From Amylostereum areolatum (lineage: Eukaryota; Basidiomycota; Agaricomycetes; Russulales; Stereaceae): 64,000 nt of DNA. Shown here one piece after another: positions 38,493 to 50,300 of this stretch (position 1 is its first letter; each line of letters starts with the position of its first letter). The notes under the pieces are model-generated. The model saw only the letters and a list, made by a program, of their open reading frames with translations, searched no databases and was not told the origin of the DNA. A program made the translations under genes and the position numbers. The stretch lies in the NCBI GenBank assembly GCA_012932865.1, contig SAXG01000007.1, forward strand, positions 930,001 to 994,000, written 5' to 3'.

Positions 38493-41073
38493 ATGTCTTC
38501 ACAAGATACAAAGCCCGTCAAACGGTCTCGAAAGATACGCAACTGCGAACCATGTAGAACCAGCAAGCTTAAATGCGACAGGCGAGGATCTTTCCCTCTT
38601 GCGTATATGCTGCGTCCTTATGTTCCATTAGAGGTCACCCTTGCTCGTCGTGCATAATAAGGGGCAAGTCTACAACCTTGGCTCGTTTTGTTCTGTTGCT
38701 GACAGTGCCGTCCCATTTATTAGGACACGCGTCGCTCTGTCGTTCTGTCGACGATCCAGAGACATCCACATCGAGAGAGACTATAACGTGCGTATCATAC
38801 TACGCTGTATTGACCATCCTGACACATCCGGATCCGCAGACCTATCAGCGCTAGCTCTGAATTCAAGAAGATTCGGCAATCGCTTGCTCTACTAGAATCC
38901 CGACTTGAGCAAGAACTTTCGTCGCCAGACCCTCAACCTATGGCTCCGGCATTGCAGCCAGGGGTGTCTTCCGATTCCAAGCATTCAACTTACCCCAGAC
39001 CAGGTTGGCCGTCCCGCCACACTCTCCGAAGAGGATCTACCCACTGGATGTCGTACTTCGACATGATTGTACGTTCCTTATTAGCCTACACCGGTGGACT
39101 GTTCGTTGACATGCGTCGTTCAGGAATCTTCACAGAAAGGCGATGGTTCGGACTATTGGGACGCGCCGGACAAGGACATACCCCCAGATGTGATGGGCGC
39201 ACGGTACGCAACGGATAGTGATCTCGTCAACCAGCTTCCGTCGATGAAGGTCATCGATAGTCTTGTGGATTACTACTTTGAACATTCGAATTGGATCTAC
39301 AGGTGAGCTTCTTCTCCTGGGCTACTTTTTCTTCCGCGATGGTCACACTGAACAGCCTTTTGTGCAGATACGTACATGAAGCGGCATTCACAGTTCAATG
39401 GGCACGTTACAAGACCGGCGACTATCCCTCTCGCCTCATCCTTGCGATGGTATGCGTTCTCATGGCCATCGCACTTTGCCACCTCCCCGACGGACATGAA
39501 ATCCTGGGCGAGCTCTCCGACCCCCGTAGCGAGCTGAACTCCCGCTACTACCGCTCGATGTTGGATTTCCTAGCACGCGAGCCGATGGACTCGACTCAAT
39601 ACGGCCTTGAGATGGTCGAACTGCTTTTGGCCCAATATCATTATCTGACGCTTACCCAAGTGGAATCAGAGGAACTGTGGTACCTCAAAGGCAGGCTCGT
39701 CACCATTGCGCTGGCGCTAGGCCTGCACCACGAACCAGAAGATGACAGCATCCCGGAGCTGAACGAGAGGAGGCGGTGGGCGTGGTGGAATGTCCTCTGC
39801 GTCGATAGGCAAGTCCATCTGTCCACACAATGACGCAAGTCTCTCAACCCATTTCGTGGATAGATGTCAAGCATTTATCATGGGCCGTCCGCTCAGCATC
39901 GCATCACATCATTTTAACACACGACTGCCCTACTCTACCGGTCACTCAAGCGACAAAGGACGCATGCATGTTGGATCGATTGCCCTCCTCCGCCTATATC
40001 ACCTTGTCGGGGAGTTCATGTTCGACGTTACGTCTTTCCAATCTGTACCCTATGGTACAATCTTAGACAAGGACAACCTCCTCCAAGAATGGTTCGACAC
40101 CCTCAGTTCCGAGCTCAGCCTCGATGATCAGTCCCTCGCCCGTAGTCTCTCCTCCTCTATTCTCAGTATTCGCCGCTTTGCCATCCAAGGCCTTGTCCTC
40201 CGCACACACTTCTTCCATGCACGTTTCACCCTTCATCACGCTGCCAGCGTCCCCCTGCAGCAAGACTCGCCGGAGAAGACGACAAGTATGAACATGGCGG
40301 TCGAGGCCGCCGGAAAGCTTATAGCATTGGTCCTGCATATACAGCCGCAAGACCTAGGGGAATCCTCTGCCTCCGTCATGACCTATCTTTCGATGATTCC
40401 ATATCATGTCCTATCCTCCGCCCTTTTCCTGGCACTTCTCATCTTGGATGATCCATTCAAACCTTCGCACCAGACCTTCCGGCACAATATCGGCGACGCT
40501 GTGCTCGAACGTTTCGCAGGCAAACCTTACGCAGACAAGGCGCTCTCCATCATGCGCGTCATGGCGCCTTTGTGTTCCGAATTAGCCGTGCTGGAGGGTA
40601 GGGAGGAGTTCCAGAAGAAAAAAGCAGACGCGCTGGCCCAGGTCAATGCATTCGCATTCCCTGACAATCCTGCCGCCGCCACGCGGTCGATGTCCTTTAC
40701 GGCAACACCGATGTCAATGACGTCCCACGCGTCCTCGCCGCTCACGTCCGTCGTCACGTCTAGCCATACAACCCCGTCGACCTCATGGACAGCATTTCGT
40801 ATGGCAGGGAGTGGAAGCACCACCGCGAATGACACGGGAGGAGCGGGCTTTGCGGGAGCGACACAGAGACGTATACGGAGCGGCTCCGATCCCCTCAGTC
40901 TCTCATCCTTCACTGGACTCGGATACTCCATGAGCGGAGGTAGCACGCTGGATCCATCGTCGGGATTCACATTCGAGCAGGAGGAGGCGCAAGCGCAGGG
41001 GGCGGGGGCGGTAGACCTTGGGGACGATTTCGTGTGGCCCGGAGACTTAATGGGCGATTTCGGGGAGTTTTGA
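38493..41073 (+). CDS. Zn2Cys6 fungal-specific transcription factor
   Basis: Seven exons: 38493..38581, 38632..38663, 38724..38787, 38849..39068, 39124..39302, 39368..39808, 39864..41073; 744 residues with consistent phases. The N-terminus is basic, then a zinc cluster with spacing CX2CX6CX5CX2CX8C (CEPCRTSKLKC, PCSSC, final Cys in exon 3), which binds DNA through two zinc ions. Exon 4 holds a short coiled segment (KKIRQSLALLESRLEQE), the usual dimerisation element. The middle matches the fungal-specific transcription factor domain (RRRWAWWNVLCVDR, FIMGRPLSIA). The C-terminus is Ser/Thr-rich and acidic, a likely activation region. Introns 1, 2 and 6 use GC donors (GCGAGG, GCAAGT, GCAAGT); with GT donors the zinc cluster and the middle domain fall out of frame. 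It lies 1 kb upstream of a cellobiohydrolase gene on the same strand; control of that gene is only a possibility. Confidence 0.88.
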
Positions 41074-42083
41074 TCGTTCTGGAAAACGAGTATTCTCGGT
41101 GGTGTGGTTTCGTATGTACGTGTTTGCTCTCGGTCGTTGTATGCTGCTGAAATGTGTAAACCTTGTTTTTATTGGACGTCAAAGGGCTGCTGAGGGGCGA
41201 CACGGTTAGCTAGCTTTGACTTCGTCGGAGAAAGATGCCGACGGCATCCTCTTCCAGGAGCTTTGCTTTCTCCCAACATCATATTCCTCAACCCGCGTGA
41301 CGCACCCTGCCCGATCTTCGGTGTTTGGGCTCTGCGCTGAGAATCATCTGAGCGCCGTTTCTTCGAGAACGGTGCGTATATTCGGACCTTTCGCCACTCG
41401 CGCCGCCTTGACATCGGTGAAGGTATTTTTTCTGCCGTATGGCATTATAAATAGCAGCGCGGTCACAAGGACCCAGGGCTCTGTTTGTTCACACTCCCTT
41501 GCTTATTTTAGTGCGTGTGTTCAGGGAACGCACGGACCAACCCGCGTTTCCGCCAGCCCGCGAGCGTACGTCTTGCGTTACATGTCGCGATTTCGATAAC
41601 CAACGCACGCGCCGACGGTCCCGGTATCTGTCCTCTGGTTCACGCCTATCTTTCGGGGGCGTTCCTTCCCTCTGCGGAGAGCACAACCTGACGTGCTCGT
41701 CCCTCCGAGCTCGAGCACCAGCCGTCCGCCGCGCGCAGAATACTCGGCTCGCCCCTCGTAAGTGCGCGCAAACGATCTGATCCTCCGACTGGCCACGTCG
41801 AACCAAAAACGTGTATTCTCGGGAGGTCGTCGGATGCTTTCCCCCCATGGCCGAGCCTGCGTTCGGATGTTCTTGTTATTTCTCCGAGCACGCAGCTGTT
41901 CAAGCGTTCGGTCCTCTCTCCGCACGCACAAGGCCGAAGCAAGTGTACCGCGACGACCGTGCCATCGCGAAGTTCTTTGTCAAAAATATCCGCCCCGTAT
42001 GTCCCATGGGTATATAAGATGACCGGGGGCACCCCCCACCATCCTCATCGGTCAGCCGAACTCGCCAGACACCCTCGAGCAGC
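41074..42083. other. Promoter region of the cellobiohydrolase gene
   Basis: About 1 kb with no supported gene. A first TATA-like motif (TATAAATAG, 41446..41454) and a second (TATATAAG, 42011..42018) occur. The second is 66 bp upstream of the cellobiohydrolase ATG and is the better promoter. The first could serve another transcript. Small GC-rich open frames on both strands are not convincing. Confidence 0.5.
42011..42018 (+). promoter_or_regulatory. TATA box of the cellobiohydrolase gene
   Basis: TATATAAG lies 66 bp before ATG 42084, a normal distance for a strongly expressed fungal secreted enzyme gene. Confidence 0.7.
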
Positions 42084-43603
42084 ATGTTCCCCACTGCAGC
42101 GCTCATCGCCTTCTCCCTCGCCGCCGCCGTCCGTGGCCAGCAGGCCGGGACGCTCACCGCGGAGACCCACCCGTCGCTGCCCATCGAGTCCTGCTCTGCG
42201 GGGTGGCAGCTGCACGACGCTCCAGACGAAGGTCGTCCTCGACAGCAACTGGCGCTGGACCCACGACGTCAGCAGCAGCACCAACTGTTACACCGGCAAC
42301 ACCTGGGACGCCACGCTCTGCCCCGACGACGCGACCTGCGCCCAAAACTGCGCGCTCGACGGCGCCGACTACAGCGGTACGTTTCGGCTTCTGCCTCGTC
42401 CTCATGCACATGTGTTTCTTCTTGTGCTGACCACAAGCTCCGGCTGGGTAGGCACCTACGGCATCACCGCGTCCGGCAACGGGCTCACACTCAAGTTCGT
42501 GACCCAGAGCGCGCAAAAGAACGTCGGCTCGCGCACGTACCTGCTCAAGGACGACGAGACCTACCAGACGTTCAACCTCAAGAACCAGGAGTTCGCGTTC
42601 GACATCGACATGTCCCAGCTTCCCTGCGGCCTCAACGGCGCGCTCTACTTCGTGCAGATGGACGCCGACGGCGGCATGTCCAAGTACTCCGGCAACAAGG
42701 CCGGCGCCAAGTTCGGAACTGGCTACTGCGACTCGCAGTGCCCGCAGGATATCAAGTTTATCAACGGCGAGGTGCGTCTTTTCTCTGCCCCTCGCCTCTG
42801 CCTGCGATGTTACCAGGCTGGTATTCATTACCGTGACCGGACAGGCCAATGTCCAGGGTTGGGCACCTTCCCCCAACGACACCAACGCGGGCACGGGTCA
42901 GTACGGCACCTGCTGCACGGAGATGGACGTCTGGGAGGCCAACTCGATGGCCGAGGCGTTCACTCCGCACGTCTGCACCGTCGACGGCCAGACGCGCTGC
43001 TCGGGCACTGACTGCGGCGAGGGCGACGACCGCTACAACGGCGTCTGCGACAAGGACGGGTGCGACTTCAACTCGTGGCGCATGGGCGACCAGACCTTCC
43101 TCGGGCCCGGGCTGACCGTCGACACCTCCTCCAAGTTCACCGTCGTCACGCAGTTCCTCACCTCGGACAACACGACCACCGGCACGCTGAGCGAGATCCG
43201 GCGTCTGTACGTGCAGAACGGGCAGGTGATCCAGAACTCGAACACGAACATCCCCGGCATGGACACCTTCAACTCCGTCAGCGACGACTTCTGCAACGCG
43301 CAGAAGACCGCGTTCGGCGACACCAACTCGTTCGAGACCCGCGGGGGAGTGGCGGCCATGGGCGACGCGTTCGAGGCCGGGATGGTGCTCGTCATGTCCA
43401 TCTGGGACGACCACGCCGTCAACATGCTCTGGCTCGACTCGGACTACCCCACCGACGCCGACCCCTCCCAGCCCGGCATCTCCCGCGGCCCCTGCGCCAC
43501 CACGTCGGGTGTCCCCACCGACGTCGAGTCGCAGAGCCCGAACGTCCAGGTCACGTACTCCAACATCAAGTTTGGCCCGCTCGGCTCGACTTACACTGCG
43601 TGA
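42084..43603 (+). CDS. GH7 cellobiohydrolase, single catalytic domain, with a 1-nt frameshift
   Basis: Secreted family-7 glycoside hydrolase that releases cellobiose from cellulose chains. Exons: 42084..42376, 42452..42771, 42845..43603. The signal peptide ([18 protein letters not shown]) leads into the start of the mature enzyme, but after SCSAG an extra base (T at 42204 is the best candidate) shifts the frame; the catalytic domain then runs one frame later ([15 protein letters not shown] onward). The rest is intact: [19 protein letters not shown], the active-site block [12 protein letters not shown] with the nucleophile and acid/base Glu, and CDFNSWRMG. It ends at GSTYTA without a linker or cellulose-binding module. 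As written, the reading frame from the ATG makes a useless protein, so this is either a sequencing error or a new pseudogene. Confidence 0.9.
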
Positions 43604-44110
43604 ACGTACGAATATTTCGTCTTGGATCTCTGGCACTGCCGTCGCACGCGCTGACACCCTGTCTCGCAGCCTTTCTTTCTCCGGTCTCGTCGCGTTTCTT
43701 TCGGTTCGTCGAAGTGTCGGTCCTTGGTAAGGGTCGTTTCTGAGTCGTTTGCGATGTGCGGCACGCGTTGACCGCTTTCTCGCTAGCATGCATGGGCGTC
43801 CGGTCATGAACGCGTACGATAAAATCGTGAGTGATACCTTTCCCTCACTCAGAGGCCTTTACTGACCACTGTGCGACAGAATATTTTGTGTACCGTGCCT
43901 CGCATCTTCCCTCCTTTTGTAATTGCGCACAATAAAATTGTGTTCGGAACATCCCCTGGGCGTGACTTTGAGCTTCAGTTCGATGATGAGATTTCGCAAG
44001 GTTTCGACATTGCAACTGCAAAGCGAAAAACTGTCACTTCGTCGTAAGTACTTACTGTACAGTGGGCCACCGAGAAGGCCGTGAAGTTCCCTACGCGCTC
44101 ACACTTCGAC
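43604..44110. other. Convergent 3' intergenic region
   Basis: Lies between the ends of the cellobiohydrolase (plus) and the NmrA-like gene (minus). It contains AATAAAATTG at 43931..43940, a possible polyadenylation signal for the cellobiohydrolase transcript. No other gene is seen. Confidence 0.4.
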
Positions 44111-44790
44111 CTACGAAACATGGTGTCCGTGAGACTTGGACGCGATGAGCGGTCTCTTCATGCTCCACTTCGCCTCGTGCATCTCTCTCACCACAAACGC
44201 GGCAAACCCCTTCCTAGCAAGCAGGAACCCGACCTTTCCGTCGCCGACATAGCCCGCCTCGACCTCCGCCTCGTCCTTGTCCTCAAGATCGGCACGCGCA
44301 CCATCGTCCATACCACGCCTTCGCTCCTGTCCACCACCTCGCCCACCGCGACGATGTCCTTGTACGCGTTCCCCGCGTAAAGCGAGATCCCGGCGACCAT
44401 GGCCGCGTACACCGCGCTCCAGCGGTCGTGCGGGTCCTTGACGCTGGGCGTGCCGAGGAGGATGATGCGCGGGATGCCGTGGCGCTTCATGAGGGTGAAG
44501 ACGAGCGCGTAGCCGGTGGCGATGGGGTTGCCGCTTGGGTGGCCTTTGACGAGGGGTCCGAGCGCGCTCAGGACGATGTCCACGCCGTTCATCGCGCCGG
44601 AGAGCGCGTCCTCGTCGGTGAGCTCGCCCTTGGCGACGGTGACGTCAGCGTGCTGGGCGATGTGGTCTGGGAGCTTTTGCGGGCTGCGGGCGAAGAGGAC
44701 GAGCGAGTGCTGTTCTCGCCGGTCGGCGAGAAGGGCTTCGATGAGGAGCATCCCGGTGGGACCTGTGCCGCCGAGGACGAGGATGCGCAT
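44111..44790 (-). CDS. NmrA-like/atypical SDR NAD(P)-binding protein 1, frameshifted near C-terminus
   Basis: The minus-strand start at 44790 is MRILVLGGTGPTG, the glycine-rich dinucleotide motif of a Rossmann fold. It continues with a pattern typical of NmrA-like and atypical short-chain dehydrogenases (VLSALGP, RIILLGTPSV). The second copy at 45377..45987 is clearly homologous. Near 44283 one base is missing compared with that copy (26 versus 27 nt between VPIL and AGYVGDG), so the original frame runs to a stop at 44188, while the conserved C-terminus (AGYVGDGKVGFLLARKGFAAF) continues in the next frame to 44111. No intron explains the shift. Reaction unknown. Confidence 0.75.
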
Positions 44791-44874
44791 GATGTATATG
44801 TGAGAATGTGAATCGAGGTCGTGGGGAGAGGGGAGAGGGAGGAGGTCGTTGTTGTGGGCGTGGGCGCAGAATGG

Positions 44875-44882
44875 TATTTATA
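44875..44882 (-). promoter_or_regulatory. TATA box of NmrA-like gene 1
   Basis: On the minus strand this reads TATAAATA, 85 bp upstream of the start codon at 44790. Confidence 0.6.
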
Positions 44883-45376
44883 CGGCGTACGCGTATCGAA
44901 AGTAAACGAACATGACGTATTCCCGGCCGTTGCCGGCCAACATAGACAGGGGCACTGAAAGGCGTGTTGAAGGCACGCTTGAAGGGAATGCTACGTCGCC
45001 GATAAACGAGAGAAATATGGCGTACATATACAGTCGGCGGTGTTGCTGTGATTTTGGTGTGGGCGCGTGCGTGGACCGTGGGGACGCGTCAGTAACCCAG
45101 TACACGTGATCGTTCCTCTCCTAACTGTCGGACTCACTGGCAGGTCTAGCGACTCAAGAACGACTCGACATACTTTCCTGGCAGTCCAGTTGCATCCAGT
45201 TCCAAGCCGGCTAAATTATACGTTCATGGTAACTGCCTGCGCGTGCCATCCAAGTGCCATCACCACATCTTCGGAAGTACCACCGCCTTCAATAGAAAGC
45301 CGCGCGGGAGGAGGTCGCAACAATATAGGAGAGAGCAAGCGTACATAAAGTGCCAAGCCAAAAAATACCAGCGGTA

Positions 45377-46021
45377 CTACGCCGAAGAGATAGCTGGCCT
45401 CTTCCCAATCCACTTCTTCTCGTTCATCTCCTTCACCACAAATGCCGCAAAACCCTTCCTCGACAGCACGTACCCCAGCTTCCCGTCCCCAACATACCCC
45501 GCAACCACCTCCGTCTTATCCGCGTCGTTCAGGATCGGCACGCGCACCACCGTCCACTCTGTCCCCTCGCCCTCGGTATCCACCACCTTCCCCACCGCGA
45601 CGATGTCCCTGTACGCGTTCCCGGCGAAGAGCGACACGCCAAGGATCAGGGCCTTGTACACCAGGCTGAAGCGGTCGTTCTCGTCTACCACACTCGGCGT
45701 GGCGAGCAGGATGATACGGGGCACAGAATGGCGCTTCATGAGTGCGAAGATGAGCTCGAAAGCTTTGGCGAGGATGTTGCCGCCCGGATGGCCCGGGGCG
45801 GGACCGAGCGCGCTGAGCACGATGTTCACGTCGCGCATGGCGCCTGAGAGGGCCTCCTCGTCGGTGAGCTCGCCCTGGATGACGGTGACGTCTGCGTGCT
45901 GGGCGACATCTGTGGGAAGCTTTTGGGGGTTGCGAGCGTAGACGACGATGGTGTGGTGCACTGGCTGGGCGAGGAGAGCCTCGATGATGTTACAACTTGT
46001 CCAAGGTACTTCATTTTCCAT
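45377..46021 (-). pseudogene. NmrA-like protein 2, 5' end removed by an LTR element
   Basis: Paralogue of the neighbouring NmrA-like gene with the same order of motifs (ALLAQP, VVYARNPQKLP, ADVTVIQGELTDEEAL, VLSALGPA, RIILLATPSV, AGYVGDGKLGYVL). It is intact to its stop at 45377. Homology begins only at IIEALLA, at about 45987: the glycine-rich nucleotide-binding loop is missing and the upstream codons come from the start of the 5' LTR of element 2 (45988). The ATG at 46021 lies inside that LTR and is not the natural start. The gene has therefore lost its promoter, start codon and cofactor-binding loop. Confidence 0.8.
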
Positions 46022-46562
46022 TACCTTACTAGGAAGGACGTCGCTAAATGACGGATTACGACTGTGCCCCAGTTCGTAACCGTCTCAACGACGCGACGAC
46101 GACAGTGCCACAGATCGTCACCGTCCCGACGACAGTGCCACAGATCGTCACCGTCTCAACGGCACAGCCGCGACGGTGCCACAGTCTCATCCCTGTAGAT
46201 ACTTGATGCGACCGTCGCTCAATGTACATATATTTACTCGACCTCCTTTCTTATAAAAGGAGGCTCATCGAACGAGCCATTCCTCAGCTCGTTCTCTTTG
46301 TAAATACAGGACTGTTCTAAATAGAACCTCCTCTTAAAACTACTAAAGAGAGCATAAAGTAACTAAGTCGAAAGCTCGCCTAAGTCTTCTGTGAAGACTT
46401 ACTGCTTCGCTTATCGACCTCTAACTTCGTATAGCCGAGATGTCTGGATCACCTGATCCCACCTCTCATCCACACGAGTACTGTAGCCTGAGCCGCTTGT
46501 CACGTGATAAGGACCGTCCTTAACACTAGAACGAGCTCTCCTCTACACTAGCTCACCCTACA
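45988..46562 (+). repeat. 5' LTR of element 2
   Basis: Starts TGTTACAAC and ends CCTACA, the TG...CA form, with TGT/ACA ends inverted to each other. The left edge is set by loss of homology to the NmrA-like gene at 45987. A TATA box (TATAAAAG, 46252..46259) and two 30-bp U3 repeats lie inside. The boundary is inferred because no second LTR is in the window. Confidence 0.65.
46098..46157 (+). repeat. 30-bp tandem repeat in the U3 part of the element 2 LTR
   Basis: Two copies, period 30, of a GACAGTGCCACAGATCGTCA unit followed by CCGTC and a short tail, about 100-150 bp upstream of the LTR TATA box. U3 repeats often act as enhancers in LTR elements; this is inference. Confidence 0.6.
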
Positions 46563-46891
46563 GTTTGGCGCAGAGCGTCAAACGAAACACCCACCACGGA
46601 GTCAGCGGAACAACCCGCTGAAAAAAGACCATCAGATTTTGAGATCCCTCAACTCCAATCAAACTGCAGTCGAGACTTCCCTAACGGAAACGAAGATCAT
46701 CGCTGGACATTTGACCCCTATCATCTCCTTTTCTACTACGATGGAACCCTCGTCGCGAAAGAAAGCAAAGGAACATACGCATACCAGTGGAACCCGCCCA
46801 TATACAGATACAACCTTCCCCCAGCAGCGGAATACTTCAAAGATAGATCCAAAAGAGAAAAGGAAGACGGAAGCTACGACAATTCACATTG

Positions 46892-47348
46892 TGTCAGCAA
46901 CGACTAGTGCGACAGCACCAAGTTACGACAAAGCTGACAGAGGAAGAGGACGACAGAGGGGAGCCGATCAGACACGGCGACAGACAAGGGAAAGCAAGCA
47001 AAGTCGGTAGAATTGACTAGCTCGAGATAAGGAATATGTACAGCGAGAGCGAGCCTTATATACACAAGAGGAGAGAGACTTAGGTAAGCAACCAATACAC
47101 GGCGATCAGTAAGCAGACCAAGTATAAGTAAGCAGTCGTATGTAAAAGAGCACAGCATGAGTCAGTATCGTACAGCATGAGTCAAGAGAAAGGAGTCAGA
47201 CCCGGACCGAGATGAGTCACGTGGGTCCGGGCGGGATATAGATGAGCCGGGTCCGGGCCAAGGTGGAGCCGGACCGGTGATAAGTCGATAAGTCCTAAAG
47301 CGTGTAACCGATGTAAAGTAAAAAGAAAATTATAGACCGTTCATGACA
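46892..47348 (-). repeat. 3' LTR of element 1
   Basis: 457 bp, TGTCA at one end and TGACA at the other. On the minus strand it begins directly after the purine run AAGGAAGGGGTGA (47349..47361), the polypurine tract. The pol reading frame runs through this tract and stops inside the LTR. Confidence 0.93.
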
Positions 47349-50300
47349 TCACCCCTTCCTTAGATTCGACGTCCTCGTCGTAATCAGATTCAGTTTCTTC
47401 CTCCGACAGGAGTTTCCAACGATTAAGGCGTGCAGGTTTCGGGGCACCCGGATGTTCACGGTGGAAGTCGTCAATGCGTTTCTTGGCATTCTGGAGATTG
47501 GCAAGAGGTTCCCAAGTATTGTCATTGTCTGGGTAGCCTTTCCATTTGACAAGGTACTTGAAGCCACGACCAACTTTCTTGGAGTCTATAATCTTTTCAA
47601 CCTCATAGACTTCCTCTCCTTGGACTAACTCTGGGGGTGGAGGTGCAGGTGTTTTCTGGTTGTCAAAGGCGGGACCGTTGTGTGGAGATAGGAGGGACTC
47701 GTTGAAGACCGGATGTTTTCGTGACCAGGATGTAGGGAGGCGAAGCTTGTAAGCCGATGCTCCAACTTTCTCCAGGATTTCGAAAGGACCAAAGCGCTTG
47801 TCATCTAGCTTTTGCATAGGACGTGCCGTTTTGATTACAGTTTGGCCATCTCTAGTCTTGGCTTCCAGCCAGACGAAGTCGCCAATTTTGTAATCTATTG
47901 GTTCGTCCTTCTTGCGATCGTAAAAGCGCTTTTGATCGTCCTGTGCTGCCTTTAGCGCAGAGCGGGCTTCCTCATAGATGTCTCGCATGCGTTGTGCAAA
48001 CTCGTTCGCCGATGGGTTGTCTGTCTCACGTCGAGGGTTTGTCCCCAGGTAGAGTTCCCGACCATAGTTGGCAAAGTTGGGAGACATCCCAATCGAACTA
48101 TGGACCATGTTGTTGAGCGCAGTCATGGCAAGTGGGAGGTAACGTGTCCAATTGTCTTGTCGCTGATTGACGAAGATGCGAAGGTAGTTTTCCATGGTCA
48201 TGTTGGAGCGTTCGGTCTGTCCATCCGTCTGAGGGTGATACGCCGTGGACGGGTTCCCTTCAATGCCTAGCAATTGGAACAATGCCGTGGTGAACTTGGA
48301 GACAAAGACGCTGCCGCGGTCACTGACGATCTTTCTAGGAATTCCATGATGGGGGACCACCTCGCGTAGGTACTCGAAGGCGAGTTCGTCCTCTGTTAGG
48401 TCTTTGGTCGTGGCCCAGAATACAACCTGCTTGGTACCCATGCAGTTCACATTGCAGATGGCGTCTTTTCCATCCGAGACCGGGAGTGGCATGACGAAGT
48501 CAATGGATACGTGCTCCCAAGGTGCTTGTGGCGGGTCATGTGGGTGGAGTGGAGCGGCAATACGATCGTGTCTAATCTTGGTACGTTGGCAGGTCTCACA
48601 TCCTTCAACATATTTTCGGACGTCATCTCTAATGGCAGGCCACCAGTAGTTGCGCGTGATGAGCTCGTGGGTCTTGTATCGTCCTGGATGACCGACAAGC
48701 GGGCCGTCATGGTGAGCCTGGATGATGTCTGCACGGAGTCCTTTGTCTCTTGGGACATAGAGTCTGTGTTGCCAGGTGACCGTTCCATCTGCATGTTCCA
48801 GCCATCCCTTTACTTTGAGTGCTAAGGCGCGTTCTACTGCATGGTCTCGGAGTAAGGTAGCCTCTTGAATCCGCTCAATGAAGGTATTGTCAGGTCCGTT
48901 GGTTACGATTCCTGCATGGTTGAGGGCGCGAAAGAGTTCTGGTTTCAGGAGGACGATGTTTTCATTGTCTTTCTCCCCCTTCTCAAGGCCCGCTAGTCGG
49001 GAAATAGCATCGGGTTTGCCCATTGTTTTGCCAGGTTTGTGGAGTAGCGTACAATGATACTCTTGTAGCTCCGTTAACCATCGTGCTTGTCTCCGATTTA
49101 GCTTCTGCGCCTTGCGGAAGTACGTGAGATTGCGATGATCCGACCAGATTTCAAACTCCTGTCGTGCCCCCATGAGGTATTGTCTCCATTCCTCTAGTGC
49201 CGTCATGATGGCCAGTAATTCCTTGTCATAAATCTCATAGTTCCTCTCAGCTTCGCTGAGGGACTTTGAGAGGAAGGCGACTGGGTGCCATTTGCCATTG
49301 TCCTGTTGTTGCGAAAGTACCGCGCCTGTGGCATAGTCAGAGGAGTCCGCCTCGACACGGAACTGCCCATCGTCTGTAGGGATTGCTAGAACTGGCTGTG
49401 ATGTTATACGTCGCTTGAGTTCCTCAAAAGCCTCCTGCTGTGGGGTGTCCCAGACCCATTCCGTCTTCCCAGTGAGTTTAGTCATTGGGTGAGCAATGCC
49501 GCTGAAGTCCTTGATAAAGCGACGGTAGAAGTTGCAAAAGCCCAAAAACGATTGAAGTTGTTTCTTCGTTTTGGGGGCTGGCCAATTGGTGATTGCCGCG
49601 ACCTTTGCTGGATCCATGCGAACCCTTCCTCCGCCGACAATCATGCCCAGGTATTCGATTTCTGCCTTCTCAAACTCGCACTTTTCTGGCTTCAGATAGA
49701 GTTTGTTTTCTCGCAGGATCCGAAGGACCTCCTTGACTATCCGACGATGTTCTTCTAGTGTATGTGTGAAGATGAGGATGTCGTCCAAATAAACGACCAC
49801 GACTCCTTGATGGATCAAGTCTTTGAACAGGTCATTCATCATGGCTTGGAACGTAGACGGGGAGTTGGTGAGTCCGAAGAACATGACCGTAGGCTCGTAG
49901 AGACCTTTGTTCGTGCGGAATGCAGCTTTCCACTCGTCCCCTTCTTTAATCCGAACATTGTTGTACCCCCATCGGACATCGAGCTTGGTAAAGTGCTGTG
50001 CTCCTTTAAGTTTGTCAACCAACTCTTGGATGAGCGGGAGCGGGTAACGGTTCTTTATTGTCATCTCATTGAGCTTTCGATAGTCCTGCACAGGACGTAG
50101 CGAGCCATCTTTTTTCTTGATGAAGAAGAATGGGGAGGCCATGGGTGATTTGGATGGTTGGATCCGGCCAGATCTCAGGTTCTCTTCCAAAAAGGCGTCC
50201 AGTTGCTTCTGCTCGTCCAATGTGAGGGGGTAAACTTTGCAATCGACCGGTTTGAAGTTAGGAGTGAGCTCAATGGCGTGGTCCCATGGGCGTCGCTCAG

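Noticed and set aside
42154..43807. Two long minus-strand ORFs opposite the cellobiohydrolase
   Set aside because: GC-rich, codon-biased GH7 exons give stop-free antisense frames; they have no domain and run across the introns.
46904..47158. 84-codon ORF present identically at 46904..47158 and 53961..54215
   Set aside because: It lies inside both LTR copies of element 1; identity reflects the LTR and the peptide has no recognisable feature.
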